64,000 nt of DNA from Luteimonas sp. MC1750 (lineage in GTDB: Bacteria; Pseudomonadota; Gammaproteobacteria; Xanthomonadales; Xanthomonadaceae), in the NCBI RefSeq assembly GCF_016615955.1, contig NZ_CP067113.1:744001-808000 (forward strand). Reading direction: 5' to 3'. Under the pieces are notes generated by a model. The model was not told the origin of the DNA, searched no databases, and saw only the letters and a program-made list of their open reading frames with translations. The translations under genes and the position numbers were made by a program. Shown one piece after another: positions 39,985-49,191 of this stretch (position 1 is the stretch's first letter; the number at the start of each line of letters is the position of its first letter).

Positions 39985-42509
39985 CGGTGCGACCGGCCGC
40001 ATCGGACGCGCCTGACGTCCCGCCACCTCCGGCCGTGCGCAGCCGTCGCCGCATCGACGCACCGCTGAGCGCATGGTTCAGCGCCCAGGGCTGGCGTCCC
40101 GCACCGTTCCAGCGCGAGGCCTGGCGCCACTACCTTGCCGGCGGCTCCGGCCTGCTGGTCACGCCCACCGGCAGCGGCAAGACGCTCGCGGCGCTTGGTG
40201 GTCCGCTGCTCGAAGCGCTGCGCCTGGGCGACGCGCCTCCCGCGAAGCGTCGCGGTGCCGCGGCCGCGCCGCGCCTGCGGCTGCTCTGGATCACGCCGCT
40301 GCGCGCGCTCGCCGTCGACACCGTGCGCGCGATCCGCGAACCGATCGCCGCGCTCGACGTGCCGTGGACGGTCGCGATGCGCACCGGCGACGCCAGCGCG
40401 CGCGACCGGCGCCTGGCGCGGCAGGGCCAGGCCGACGTGCTGGTCACCACGCCGGAATCGTTCGCGCTGGCGCTGTCCTATCCCGATGCGGACGCGCTGT
40501 TCGCCGGCGTGCGCGCGGTGGTCGTCGACGAGTGGCACGAACTCCTGGGCAACAAGCGCGGCGTGCTGCTGCAGCTGTGCCTGGCGCGACTGCGCGCCGT
40601 CGCGCCGGCCGCGCGGACCTGGGGGCTCTCGGCCACGCTGGGCAACCTCGCCGAGGCCCGCGACGTGCTGCTGCCGCAGCAGCCGGACGCACCCATCCTG
40701 GCTGCACCCAGGCCGCGGCGGCTGACGCTGGAAACCCTCATCCCCGAGGAGGGCGAGCGCTTTCCCTGGGCAGGCCACCTCGGCCTGTCGCAGCTCGAAC
40801 GCGTGGCCACGGTCCTGCAGCGCGCACGCAGCAGCCTGCTGTTCACCAACACGCGTTCGCAGGCCGAGCTGTGGCATCGGGCGCTGCAGTCGGTCTGGCT
40901 GGATGATCCGTCGACCCTCGCGCTGCACCATGGCTCGCTCGACGCCGCGCTGCGCGCCGAGGCCGAAGCCGGACTGCGCGACGGCAGCGTGCGCTGCGTG
41001 GTCGCAACCTCCAGCCTCGACCTGGGCGTCGATTTTCCCGCGGTCGACCAGGTGCTGCAGGTCGGCAGCCCGAAGGGCATGGCGCGGCTGGTGCAGCGCG
41101 GCGGTCGCGCGCGGCATCGTCCCGGCGAGGCCGGCCACGTCGTCTGCGTGCCCACGCATGCGCTGGAGCTGGCCGAGTACGCGGCCGCGCGGATCGCGAT
41201 CGACGCCGGGCGCATCGAGGCGCGGCCGCCGCCGCGCCTGTCGCTCGACGTGCTGGCGCAGCATTGCGTCACCCTCGCGCTGGGCGGCGGCTTCGACGCC
41301 GACCTGCTGCTCGCGGAGGTGCGCGGAACCCATGCCTTCGCGCATCTGTCCGACGGGGCCTGGCAGGCCGTGCTCGACTTCATCGTCCGCGGCGGCAGCG
41401 CGCTCGAGCACTACCCCGACTACCGCCGCGTGGTGCGCGACGAGGACGGCCGATGGCGCGTCCTCGATCGCAAGGTCGCGTTCCGCCACCGCCTGTCGAT
41501 CGGCACCATCACCAGCGACGGCAGCGTGCAGGTGCGTTTCGCCAAGGGCGCGCGGCTGGGAGCGGTGGAGGAAGCCTTCGTCTCGCGCCTGCGGCCGCGC
41601 GACCGGTTCCAGTTCGCCGGGCGCACGCTCGAGCTGGTGCAGCTGCGCGACATGACCGCCTTCGTGCGCCTGGCGAAGAAGAACGATGGCAGCGTGCCGC
41701 GCTGGCAGGGCGGGCGCATGCCGCTGTCGAGCGAGCTGGCGGCCGAAGTCGAGGCGGTGCTGGCGCAGCCGCCGCGCAGCCCGGAGATGCGCGCACTGGC
41801 GCCGCTGCTGGCGCTGCAGGCGAGACTCTCGAGCCTGCCCACGCCCGACAGCCTGCTGGCCGAAGCGGTCAAGACCCGCGAAGGCTGGCACCTGTTCCTG
41901 TTTCCCTTCGCCGGGCGTGCCGTGCACGAAGGCCTGGCGCCGCTGCTGGCGCTGCGCTGGGCGCGCGACGTGCCCAACACCTTTACCTGGTCGGTCAACG
42001 ACTACGGCCTGGTGCTGAGCGCGCAGGCCGAAGCCTGGCCGGACGAAGCGCTGCTGGGCCGCATGCTTGGCGTCCACGGCGTGGTCGACGACCTGCGGGC
42101 GAGCCTCAACCTGGCCGAGCTCGCGCGCCGCCAGTTCCGCGAGATCGCGCGCGTGGCCGGCCTGCTGCCGCCCTCGCTCCCGGGCCGGGCGATCCGCTCT
42201 CTGCGCCAGCTGCAGGCCTCGAGCAGCCTGCTGTTCGACGTGCTCAGCCGGCACGACCCCGGCCACGTGCTGCTGGCGCAGGCCGAACGCGAAGTGTTGG
42301 AGGAACAGCTCGAAGTCGCGCGCCTGCGCGCCGCGCTGGAACGCTGCAGCGCCCGCAGCCTGGTGCTGCGCAGGCCACGCGGCCTGACGCCGCTGGCCTT
42401 CCCGCTGTGGGCGGAGTCTATGCGCGGCCAGCTCAGCACCGAGGACTGGCGCACCCGGGTGAAGCGGGCCGCCGCACAGCTGGAGGGACGCCATGTCGCA
42501 CGCGGCTGA
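39981..42509 (+). CDS. Lhr-Core DEXH helicase, ligase-associated
   Basis: 842 residues of the Lhr-Core type, a 3'-5' ATP-dependent DNA helicase that prefers DNA:RNA hybrids. Motifs: Walker A LLVTPTGSGKTLAALG, LRLLWITPLRALAVD, DEXH variant VVVDEWHELLGNKRG, SAT as GLSATLGN, SSLDLGVDFPAVDQV and QRGGRARHRPGE. C-terminal winged helix and Lhr-specific beta-barrel follow. The start is GTG overlapping the ligase stop. The end overlaps the pdeM start by 17 bases, so the cassette is one translational unit. Confidence 0.93.
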   Translation: MTVRPAASDAPDVPPPPAVRSRRRIDAPLSAWFSAQGWRPAPFQREAWRHYLAGGSGLLVTPTGSGKTLAALGGPLLEALRLGDAPPAKRRGAAAAPRLRLLWITPLRALAVDTVRAIREPIAALDVPWTVAMRTGDASARDRRLARQGQADVLVTTPESFALALSYPDADALFAGVRAVVVDEWHELLGNKRGVLLQLCLARLRAVAPAARTWGLSATLGNLAEARDVLLPQQPDAPILAAPRPRRLTLETLIPEEGERFPWAGHLGLSQLERVATVLQRARSSLLFTNTRSQAELWHRALQSVWLDDPSTLALHHGSLDAALRAEAEAGLRDGSVRCVVATSSLDLGVDFPAVDQVLQVGSPKGMARLVQRGGRARHRPGEAGHVVCVPTHALELAEYAAARIAIDAGRIEARPPPRLSLDVLAQHCVTLALGGGFDADLLLAEVRGTHAFAHLSDGAWQAVLDFIVRGGSALEHYPDYRRVVRDEDGRWRVLDRKVAFRHRLSIGTITSDGSVQVRFAKGARLGAVEEAFVSRLRPRDRFQFAGRTLELVQLRDMTAFVRLAKKNDGSVPRWQGGRMPLSSELAAEVEAVLAQPPRSPEMRALAPLLALQARLSSLPTPDSLLAEAVKTREGWHLFLFPFAGRAVHEGLAPLLALRWARDVPNTFTWSVNDYGLVLSAQAEAWPDEALLGRMLGVHGVVDDLRASLNLAELARRQFREIARVAGLLPPSLPGRAIRSLRQLQASSSLLFDVLSRHDPGHVLLAQAEREVLEEQLEVARLRAALERCSARSLVLRRPRGLTPLAFPLWAESMRGQLSTEDWRTRVKRAAAQLEGRHVARG

Positions 42510-43158
42510 GCTGCGGCTGGCCGGCGAGCCGATGCGCCTGCTCGCCGACCGCGCCCTGTACTGGCCCGCGCGCGAGCGGCTGCTTATCGCCGACCTGCAC
42601 CTGGGCAAGGGCGACATCATGCGCGCGGCGGGAATCGCGGTGCCCAGCGGCGGGACCCGGCACGACCTCGACCGTCTGCACGCGCTGCTCGTGCAGACCG
42701 GTGCGCGCCAACTGTGGGTGCTGGGCGACTTCCTGCACGGCCGCCGCCACCCGCGCGTCGAGGCCGAATGGCGCGCGCTGCTGGCCGCACATCCCGGCTG
42801 CGTAGCCAGCGTCGTGGCCGGGAACCACGACCGCGCCCTGGTGGCCGACGCGGCCGGCATCGTCCATCTTCCCGACGACGTGCGCGACGGCCCGTTCCGC
42901 TTCCGCCACCTCCCGCTGGAGACCGCGGACGGTATCGGCGGCCATGTCGTATGCGGGCACCTGCACCCGGTCGCGCGGCTGCCCGGCCTGCCGGGGCGCC
43001 ACCCCGCGCTGGTGCTCGAACCCGGGCAGACGATCCTGCCGGCATTTTCCGCGTTCACCGGCGGGTACCTGCTGCGGCACACGCAGGCCTGGATTGCCTG
43101 TGCCCACGGCGAGCTGGCCGGCAACGCAGACGCGCCCTGGCGGCGCGACGCGCCTTGA
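42493..43158 (+). CDS. pdeM: Ligase-associated endonuclease PdeM (metallophosphoesterase)
   Basis: 221-residue calcineurin-like metallophosphoesterase, a manganese-dependent DNA endonuclease in the characterised homologue. Motifs in order: LLIADLHLGKGDIMRAAG, WVLGDFLHGRRHPR, VVAGNHDRAL and HVVCGHLHPVARL, so every metal ligand is present. Ends PAFSAFTGGYLLRH as expected. It is the last member of the cassette, and the next gene starts 53 bases later with its own ribosome binding site. Confidence 0.92.
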   Translation: MSHAAELRLAGEPMRLLADRALYWPARERLLIADLHLGKGDIMRAAGIAVPSGGTRHDLDRLHALLVQTGARQLWVLGDFLHGRRHPRVEAEWRALLAAHPGCVASVVAGNHDRALVADAAGIVHLPDDVRDGPFRFRHLPLETADGIGGHVVCGHLHPVARLPGLPGRHPALVLEPGQTILPAFSAFTGGYLLRHTQAWIACAHGELAGNADAPWRRDAP

Positions 43159-43211
43159 CCGGGGCACCACACGCTGCTGGCGTGTCCACAGACAGATCCG
43201 AGGAGTGCCGC

Positions 43212-44282
43212 ATGACCCGACGTCCAGCCCGCCCAGGCCCCGCGCGCCCCGCCCACCGCAGCGGACACGCCTCACGGCGCGGCACCGGCGTGCGTATCGA
43301 CAGCTGGAACCTGCCGCTGCGCCATCCCGAAGGTGGCTTCCTCGGCGACCGCGCCAGCCAGACCGCCTTCCGCGAACTCCTCGACCAGGCGCGCCGCGCG
43401 CACAGCACCTGCGCGCGCGATCCCTTCGGACGCACGCCGACCAGCGAGCTCGGCAAGGACGCGATCGACATGGTGCTGGTCGGGGGCGATCCCGATGCCG
43501 CCCATGTCGTGCACCTGGCGGTGGAGGAGTACGCGCGCGCGCTGGTCGCGGTGGTGCGCAGCTTCATCGCCCAGCCCGAATGGGCAGGCGTGCGCGACAT
43601 CGTGCTGGGCGGTGGATTCCCGGACCATGCCACCGGGCAGCTGGCCATCCGCCGTGCCGCGCGCCTGTTGAAGCTCGCGCGCAGCGGCGTGCGCCTGCGC
43701 GTGCTCGCCCAGGACAGCGACGAGGGCGGCCTGCTGGGATGGGTGCAGCTGGCGCCCGCCGCCGCGCTGCGTCGCGAGGCCTTCCTCGCGGTGGACATCG
43801 GCGGAACCAACATCCGCTGCGGCATCGTGGAGCCGCGCCTGGGCGAGGACCGGACGGGTGGCAAGGCGCGGGTGCTCGAACACACGCAGTGGCGCCACGC
43901 CGACGACGCGCCGACGCGCGACGGGGCGATGCGCCGCCTCGGCGCCATGCTCAACGGCCTGGCAACGCAGGCGCGCACCCGCGGCATCGATCTCGCGCCC
44001 TTCGTCGGCATCGCCTGTCCGGGCGAAGTGGATGCGCGCGGCCACCTGCTGCATGGCGTGCAGAACCTGCCCGGTGACTGGGCCGCCGAGGACTTCTTCC
44101 TGGCCGAAGCGCTGGGCGACTGGCTGCAGCCGGTCCGCGGGCGGGCGCCGCGCGTACTGCTGCACAACGACGCCGTGGTGCAGGGGCTGAGCGAGCGTCC
44201 GCGCATGCGCCACGCGCGGCGCTGGGGCGTGCTCACCATCGGCACCGGGCTGGGCAACGCGTCGTACTCGAACATCGGCTGA
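43212..44282 (+). CDS. ROK-domain protein with N-terminal extension
   Basis: 356 residues. The C-terminal two-thirds begins LAVDIGGTNIRCGIVEPR, the ATP-phosphate motif of ROK kinases and regulators, and continues with GIACPGEVDARGHLL, RVLLHNDAVVQGLSE and LTIGTGLGNASYS. The usual Cys-rich zinc signature CGCGxxGC of ROK kinases is not seen. The N-terminal 190 residues are not recognised but include GGGFPDHATGQLAIRRAARLLKL. Start ATG has AGGAG six bases upstream. It may be a sugar kinase or a ROK-fold regulator lacking the zinc site. Confidence 0.75.
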   Translation: MTRRPARPGPARPAHRSGHASRRGTGVRIDSWNLPLRHPEGGFLGDRASQTAFRELLDQARRAHSTCARDPFGRTPTSELGKDAIDMVLVGGDPDAAHVVHLAVEEYARALVAVVRSFIAQPEWAGVRDIVLGGGFPDHATGQLAIRRAARLLKLARSGVRLRVLAQDSDEGGLLGWVQLAPAAALRREAFLAVDIGGTNIRCGIVEPRLGEDRTGGKARVLEHTQWRHADDAPTRDGAMRRLGAMLNGLATQARTRGIDLAPFVGIACPGEVDARGHLLHGVQNLPGDWAAEDFFLAEALGDWLQPVRGRAPRVLLHNDAVVQGLSERPRMRHARRWGVLTIGTGLGNASYSNIG

Positions 44283-44424
44283 GGCCACGTCGGCGGGCGC
44301 GTCGCCTGACCATCGGCAGGTGGCCGGGCGCGCATGGTTCGGCGAAGATCGGATGGCCACGAACACGCCATGACGCCGGCGCTGGATACCGCGCCGCGAA
44401 CGAACCTGCCAGGAGCCCCTGAAG

Positions 44425-46257
44425 ATGCCGACCGCCTGCCTTTCCCCACGCCGATTGGCGCTGCTGCCGGGCCTGTTGTTGGCATGTGTCCTGTGCAGCC
44501 CGGCTCTCGCCACCCAGGCCGTGGTCGATGGCAGGGTCGTGGATCCGGCCGCGTCCCCGGCAGCGAACGCAGCGGATGCCGATGCCGGGGACGCCGCAAG
44601 GCTGCATGCGCTGTTCGAAGAGGACACCGCCTGGCGCCAGCGCATGTCCGGCCACGAGCGGGTCGACGGTCGCTGGCGTCCCTCGGCACGCCTGCCCTCG
44701 GTGACGCCCGCCGCGTGGGACCAGCGGATCGCGCACTGGACGCGGATCCTGCAGGCCGTCGATGCGATCGATGCGTCGACGCTGTCGCGCGAGGACCAGG
44801 TCAACCTGGCGGTCTTCCGCGCCACCCGCGCGGCGGAGCTCGACAACGCCCGACGCCGCACCTGGGAGGCGCCCTTCAACAGCGACACCTTCTTCTGGGC
44901 CGGCTTCGCCCCGCGCCAGCCATGGCAGGACGAGGCGGACTGGCGGCGCTTCATCTCCCGCCTGGGCGACGTGCCGCGCTACTTCGACGAGCAGATCGCG
45001 AACATGGAACGCGGTCTGGCGCGTGGCTGGAGCGTGCCGCGGTCATCGCTCGAAGGTCGCGACCGCACCATCGAGGCCTACGTGGGCGAAGGGCCCGGCA
45101 ATCCGCTGCTCGACGCCTTCGACGCGATTCCGCACGGCATCCCGGAGCCCGTGCGCACCCAGCTGCGCGACGAGGGGCGCCGCGTGGTGCTGGGACAGGT
45201 CGTGCCGGCCTACCGCGGCCTGCTGGCGTACATGCGCGAGGACTACCTGCCGCGCACGCGCACCACCATCGCCGCCACCGCGCTGCCGGACGGCGAGGCC
45301 TTCTACCGCGCGCAGATCCGCGAGTACGTCACCCGCGACATGGATCCGCGCGAGATCCACGCGCTCGGCCTGGCCGAGGTGGCGCGCATCAGCGCGGAGA
45401 TGCACGCGGTCATGGCGCGCGCCGGGTTCGAGGGCAGCTTCGAGGCGTTCCTCGCCTACCTGCGCACCGACCCGAAGTTCTATGCACGCACGCCGCGCGA
45501 GCTGCTGGCCCATGCCGCGTACGTCGCGAAGAAGGTCGACGGCCAGCTCAAGCACGTGCTCGGCACGCTGCCGCGCTACCGCTTCACCATCCTGCCGGTG
45601 GCCGACGACATCGCGCCCAACTACACCGCAGGGCGCGGCGGACTCGATGCCTGCTGGTTCAACACCTGGGACCTGGCGTCGCGGCCGCTGTACAACCTGC
45701 CGGCGCTGACCCTGCACGAATGCTCGCCCGGGCACAGCCTGCAGGCCGCGCTCGCGCTGGAGGCGCCGGAACGGCCGGACTTCCGCCAGAACAGCTACTT
45801 CTCCGGCTATGGCGAAGGCTGGGCGCTGTACACCGAGTGGCTGGGCACGCGCATGGGCATCTACGAGACGCCCTACGAGGACTTCGGCCGCCTGAGCTTC
45901 GAGATGTGGCGCGCGGCGCGGCTGGTGATCGACACCGGCCTGCACGCCGATGGCTGGAGCCGCGAGCAGGGCATCGAGTACCTCGCCAGCCATGCCGCGC
46001 TGTCACGCGCGGACATCGAGAACGAGGTCGACCGCTACATCTCCTGGCCGGGCCAGGCACTGTCCTACTACATCGGCTACCGCACCATCCGCGACCTGCG
46101 GGCCGAGGCCGAGCGCGAACTGGGCGCGCGCTTCGACCAGCGGCCGTTCCACGACGCCATCCTGGCGCTGGGTCCGGTGCCGCTGCCGGTGCTGGAAGAG
46201 GAGATGCGGGCCTTCATCGCGCGCGAGAAGGCCCGGGACACGGCGCAGGAGGGCTGA
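44425..46257 (+). CDS. DUF885 secreted metallopeptidase-like protein
   Basis: 610 residues, signal peptide (LALLPGLLLACVLCSPALA) then a DUF885 domain. The zinc-binding segment LHECSPGHSLQA (His431, Glu432, His437) fits the HExxxGH pattern of this thermolysin-like fold family, and the later SGYGEGWALYTEWLG supplies the third ligand Glu. It should be a periplasmic or secreted peptidase, but its substrates are unknown. AGGAG precedes the ATG by nine bases. It lies alone between the ROK gene and a convergent BON gene. Confidence 0.9.
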   Translation: MPTACLSPRRLALLPGLLLACVLCSPALATQAVVDGRVVDPAASPAANAADADAGDAARLHALFEEDTAWRQRMSGHERVDGRWRPSARLPSVTPAAWDQRIAHWTRILQAVDAIDASTLSREDQVNLAVFRATRAAELDNARRRTWEAPFNSDTFFWAGFAPRQPWQDEADWRRFISRLGDVPRYFDEQIANMERGLARGWSVPRSSLEGRDRTIEAYVGEGPGNPLLDAFDAIPHGIPEPVRTQLRDEGRRVVLGQVVPAYRGLLAYMREDYLPRTRTTIAATALPDGEAFYRAQIREYVTRDMDPREIHALGLAEVARISAEMHAVMARAGFEGSFEAFLAYLRTDPKFYARTPRELLAHAAYVAKKVDGQLKHVLGTLPRYRFTILPVADDIAPNYTAGRGGLDACWFNTWDLASRPLYNLPALTLHECSPGHSLQAALALEAPERPDFRQNSYFSGYGEGWALYTEWLGTRMGIYETPYEDFGRLSFEMWRAARLVIDTGLHADGWSREQGIEYLASHAALSRADIENEVDRYISWPGQALSYYIGYRTIRDLRAEAERELGARFDQRPFHDAILALGPVPLPVLEEEMRAFIAREKARDTAQEG

Positions 46258-46290
46258 AGCCGCGCCCTGCACCATGCGGGAACCGCGGCG

Positions 46291-46782
46291 TCAGGCCAGC
46301 GGATCCATGCCCGGCACGTCATTGCTCGTGCCGGCGGTCTGCGAGACGCCCACGCGCAGCATGTTGTCCACGTCGCGCACGCCCGGGCAGCCTTCCGCCA
46401 CGTCCTCCGCCAGGCGCTTCATCATCCGGTGCGGCACGGAGCCGGACAGCTTCACCACGCCGTCCTGCACGGTGACGCTGACGCCGCTGGCGTCCAGCGC
46501 GTCGTTCTCGGTCAGCGCGTCGCACACGTCCTCGTGGATGCGCGCGTCGTCGCGGCGGTAGCCGCGCGGGCCGATGCCGCGATAGCCATGCACGGACACG
46601 CCGGACGGACCGCCGTCGCGCGTGCTGCCTGCCGCGCCTGCCGCGCGGCCGGAATCGAATTCGCTGCGCTTCGCGCCCAGCCAGTCGCGGGCGGCACCGA
46701 CGCAGCGGCCACCGAGCTTCAGCGCGTCACGCGCGACGTCGCGAAGCTCGTCGGTCGCCTGGCTGGAAGTGGATCGGGTCAT
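46291..46782 (-). CDS. BON-domain protein
   Basis: 163 residues from the ATG at 46782, which has an excellent AGGAGG seven bases upstream; the earlier ATG at 46854 lacks one. The N-terminal half has helices and a G/S/R-rich linker. The BON domain follows: DDARIHEDVCDALTENDALDASGVSVTVQDGVVKLSGSVPHRMMKRLAEDVAEGCPGVRDVDNMLRV, with the usual conserved glycine and VVxLxGxV core. There is no signal peptide, so it appears cytoplasmic. BON proteins bind phospholipids or mediate contacts in envelope stress. Confidence 0.85.
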   Translation of the reverse strand: MTRSTSSQATDELRDVARDALKLGGRCVGAARDWLGAKRSEFDSGRAAGAAGSTRDGGPSGVSVHGYRGIGPRGYRRDDARIHEDVCDALTENDALDASGVSVTVQDGVVKLSGSVPHRMMKRLAEDVAEGCPGVRDVDNMLRVGVSQTAGTSNDVPGMDPLA

Positions 46783-46909
46783 GGCATTGCCTCCTGTACG
46801 GGTCACGGGCGCGGCGCGCCCGAGGCGACCCAGTCTCCAGAGGTCGATGTTCAAGCCGCGTCACGCCGGGACTGCCGCCCAGGCGCGGCAGGTATCCGTG
46901 CCGCGCCGC

Positions 46910-47674
46910 TCAGTCCATCGGGTAGACGGCGCGGATCGGGCAGCCCGACCGGGCGCCGAGCACCTGCAGGCGGTCCGAACCGGTCATGACGAAGTCCGCC
47001 GGGCGACCCGTGGAGGTGACGCGGATATCGTCGCCGGGATTGCCGCAGATCACGCCGATGCCCGGTCCCGAACGGAACGCCACCTCGACCGGGCCGGCGA
47101 GATGCGGGCAGGAGCGCACCAGCTCCACGCGGTAGTAGCGGTTCCCGCCCGAGCGGTTGGGATTGACCTCGACCACCAGGCCGCGCGGATCCTCCGACCA
47201 GCCGCGCACGTGGCGCGGGCTGAAACAGTAGCTGTGCGAAGCGGCGAAGCCGCGCCGCTCTTCGCCCTTCACCACCACCGTGGCCAGGGTGGTGCTGCCG
47301 TCCGCGCCGGTCTGGCTGCCACGGGCATGTCCTGCATATTCGGCCGCGGTGATGGGCGCGACGGCGGCCACCGGGCACAGCGTCTGGTCCACCGCCACGT
47401 ACTCGTTGCCGGCGCCGCACATCCAGCCGTCCGCGGCCAGCATGCGGGTGCGCGTGTCGCCGTCGATGTCGGGGCAGGGGCCGGCCAGGTCGACGCGGAA
47501 GCGGCGGCCGTCGGACTGCAGCAGCGCCAGCGTGCCGGCGTCGGACTGGAACACCTCGCGCACTTCGCGCGCGTCCAGGCAGTGTGGCGCCGGTGGCGTG
47601 CGGGCGATCGCCGGCGTCGTGGCGGTGGCGGAGAGGGCGGCCGCGAGGAGCGCGGCAAGGCGTACTGCAGGCAT
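46910..47674 (-). CDS. Periplasmic protein with duplicated Cys-containing domain (DUF6491-like)
   Basis: 254 residues, signal peptide (MPAVRLAALLAAALSATATTPAIA) then two related halves. The first reads CLDAREVREVFQSDAG...RRFRVDLAGPCPDI...CGAGNEYVAV...LCPVAAV and the second CFSPRHVRGWSEDPRG...RYYRVELVRSCPHL...ICGNPGDDIRV...GCPIRAVYPMD. Each half has four cysteines in the same order, suggesting internal duplication and two disulfides per half. The pattern fits a Xanthomonadales periplasmic family I recall as DUF6491. Function unknown. It is divergent from the next gene. Confidence 0.75.
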   Translation of the reverse strand: MPAVRLAALLAAALSATATTPAIARTPPAPHCLDAREVREVFQSDAGTLALLQSDGRRFRVDLAGPCPDIDGDTRTRMLAADGWMCGAGNEYVAVDQTLCPVAAVAPITAAEYAGHARGSQTGADGSTTLATVVVKGEERRGFAASHSYCFSPRHVRGWSEDPRGLVVEVNPNRSGGNRYYRVELVRSCPHLAGPVEVAFRSGPGIGVICGNPGDDIRVTSTGRPADFVMTGSDRLQVLGARSGCPIRAVYPMD

Positions 47675-47749
47675 GTGGGTCCGTCCGGCGGGCTTGCCCG
47701 TGAAAGTGTACGGGACCAAGATGACGGCGAGAGCCGACAGGAGTGTCCA

Positions 47750-48154
47750 ATGAGCGCACACGCCGTGCAGACCATTTCCGTGCCCGTGGCCGTCGGCGAA
47801 CTGGCCGACAAGCTGTCGATCCTGCACATCAAGCACGAACGCATCGCCGATCCCGACAAGCGCATGCACGTCGTCATCGAGATGGACGGCCTGCGTCCGA
47901 TCTGGGAGCGCCTGGTCGCCGCCAACCCGGTCCTCGCCGAGCACTACGACCGCCTGAAGGCCGTCAACGAGCAGATGTGGGACGTGCAGGACGGGCTGCG
48001 CGCGCGCGAGGCGTCGAAGACCTTCGACGACGCGTTCATCGCGCTGGCGCGCGCGGTCGCGGTCCGCAATGGCGAGCGGGTGGCAATCAAGAACGGGATC
48101 AACCGCCTCGCGGGCTCCGAGTTCATCGAAGAAAAGCAATACCAGGCCGGCTGA
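47750..48154 (+). CDS. Conserved hypothetical protein (DUF6165-like)
   Basis: 134 residues, soluble and helical: ISVPVAVGELADKLSILHIKHERIAD, HYDRLKAVNEQMWDVQDGLRAREASKTFDD, and NGERVAIKNGINRLAGSEFIEEKQY. The LSILxIKxERI start is typical of a small family I believe is DUF6165, found with sugar or lipopolysaccharide genes in some genomes. AGGAG lies eight bases upstream. Its stop overlaps the start of the oxidoreductase gene by one base (TGATG). Confidence 0.75.
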   Translation: MSAHAVQTISVPVAVGELADKLSILHIKHERIADPDKRMHVVIEMDGLRPIWERLVAANPVLAEHYDRLKAVNEQMWDVQDGLRAREASKTFDDAFIALARAVAVRNGERVAIKNGINRLAGSEFIEEKQYQAG

Positions 48155-49128
48155 TGGACGCGCGCATGCCCGCCATCGCGATCCGCGGCGGCGCCGGTTC
48201 CGCGGAGGCGCTGCACCTGGAACAGGTCGCGCGGCCGGTGCCGGGCGAGGGCGAGATCCTGCTGCGGGTGCACGCGGCCGGCGTGAACCGCCCCGACATC
48301 CTCCAGCGCGAGGGCCGTTATCCCGCGCCGCCCCGCGCACCGGATCGGCTGGGGCTGGAAGTGGCCGGCGAGGTCGTCGTCGGCGCCGGGCGCTGGTCGC
48401 CGGGCGATCGCGCCTGCGCGCTGCTGGGCGGTGGCGGATACGCCGGCCATGCGGTGGTCGACGCGCGCCACGCGCTGCCGCTGCCCGCGGGGTTGGACTT
48501 CGTGCAGGCCGCGGCGCTGCCGGAAACCGTGTTCACGGTGTATGCCAACGTCTTCCTGCACGGCCGGCTGCAGGCCGGCGAGACCCTGCTGGTGCACGGC
48601 GCGACGTCGGGCATCGGCGTGGCGGCGATCCAGATGGCCAAGGCCGCCGGTGCGCGGGTGATCGCGACCAGCCGCGGCGCGGACAAGGCCGCGGCGGCAC
48701 GCAGGCTCGGCGCCGACATCGCCATCGACAGCAGCGCCGAGGATTTCGGCACCGCCGCGATGGCCGCGGGCGGGATCGACGTGGCGCTCGACATGGTCGG
48801 CGCGCCCTACCTCGCGGCGACCCTCGACGCGCTCAACCCGGACGGCCGCATCGTCTACATCGCCGCCCAGGGCGGCGGCCAGCTGCAGTTGCCGCTGGCC
48901 ACCCTGATGCGCAAGCGCGCGGTCGTCACCGGCTCGCTGCTGCGCCCGCGCAGCGCCGACGAGAAGGCGGCGCTGGCGGCGGAGATCGAGCGCGTGGTCT
49001 GGCCCTGGATCGCGTCCGGCCGGGTGCGCGCCATCGTCGACCGCACCTTTCCGCTGGCCGATGCCGCCCAGGCCCACGCCTGGCTGGAAAGCGGTCGCCA
49101 CGAGGGCAAGGTGGTGCTGCTGCCCTGA
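48154..49128 (+). CDS. NAD(P)H-quinone oxidoreductase (PIG3/QorA-like)
   Basis: 324 residues of the zinc-free MDR branch close to human PIG3: AAGVNRPDILQREGRYPAPP, GLEVAGEVV, FVQAAALPETVFTVYANVF, the NADPH-binding LLVHGATSGIGVAAIQMAKAAGARVIAT, and a C-terminal TFPLADAAQAHAWLESGRHEGKVVL. No catalytic zinc ligands are present, consistent with a quinone reductase. It is coupled to the upstream DUF6165-like gene by TGATG. Confidence 0.92.
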   Translation: MDARMPAIAIRGGAGSAEALHLEQVARPVPGEGEILLRVHAAGVNRPDILQREGRYPAPPRAPDRLGLEVAGEVVVGAGRWSPGDRACALLGGGGYAGHAVVDARHALPLPAGLDFVQAAALPETVFTVYANVFLHGRLQAGETLLVHGATSGIGVAAIQMAKAAGARVIATSRGADKAAAARRLGADIAIDSSAEDFGTAAMAAGGIDVALDMVGAPYLAATLDALNPDGRIVYIAAQGGGQLQLPLATLMRKRAVVTGSLLRPRSADEKAALAAEIERVVWPWIASGRVRAIVDRTFPLADAAQAHAWLESGRHEGKVVLLP

Positions 49129-49191
49129 GCGGCCGCCCCCATTCAGTCGCCTGTCTCAGATCCCGAGACGGGCGCCTGCCAGCATCGCGCG

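Noticed and set aside
39732..43268. 1178-residue minus-strand open frame
   Set aside because: Exact shadow of the ligase-Lhr-PdeM genes; composition is typical of antisense GC-rich frames.
46783..46854. Upstream ATG for the BON protein
   Set aside because: Lacks a ribosome binding site, whereas the ATG at 46782 has AGGAGG at ideal spacing.
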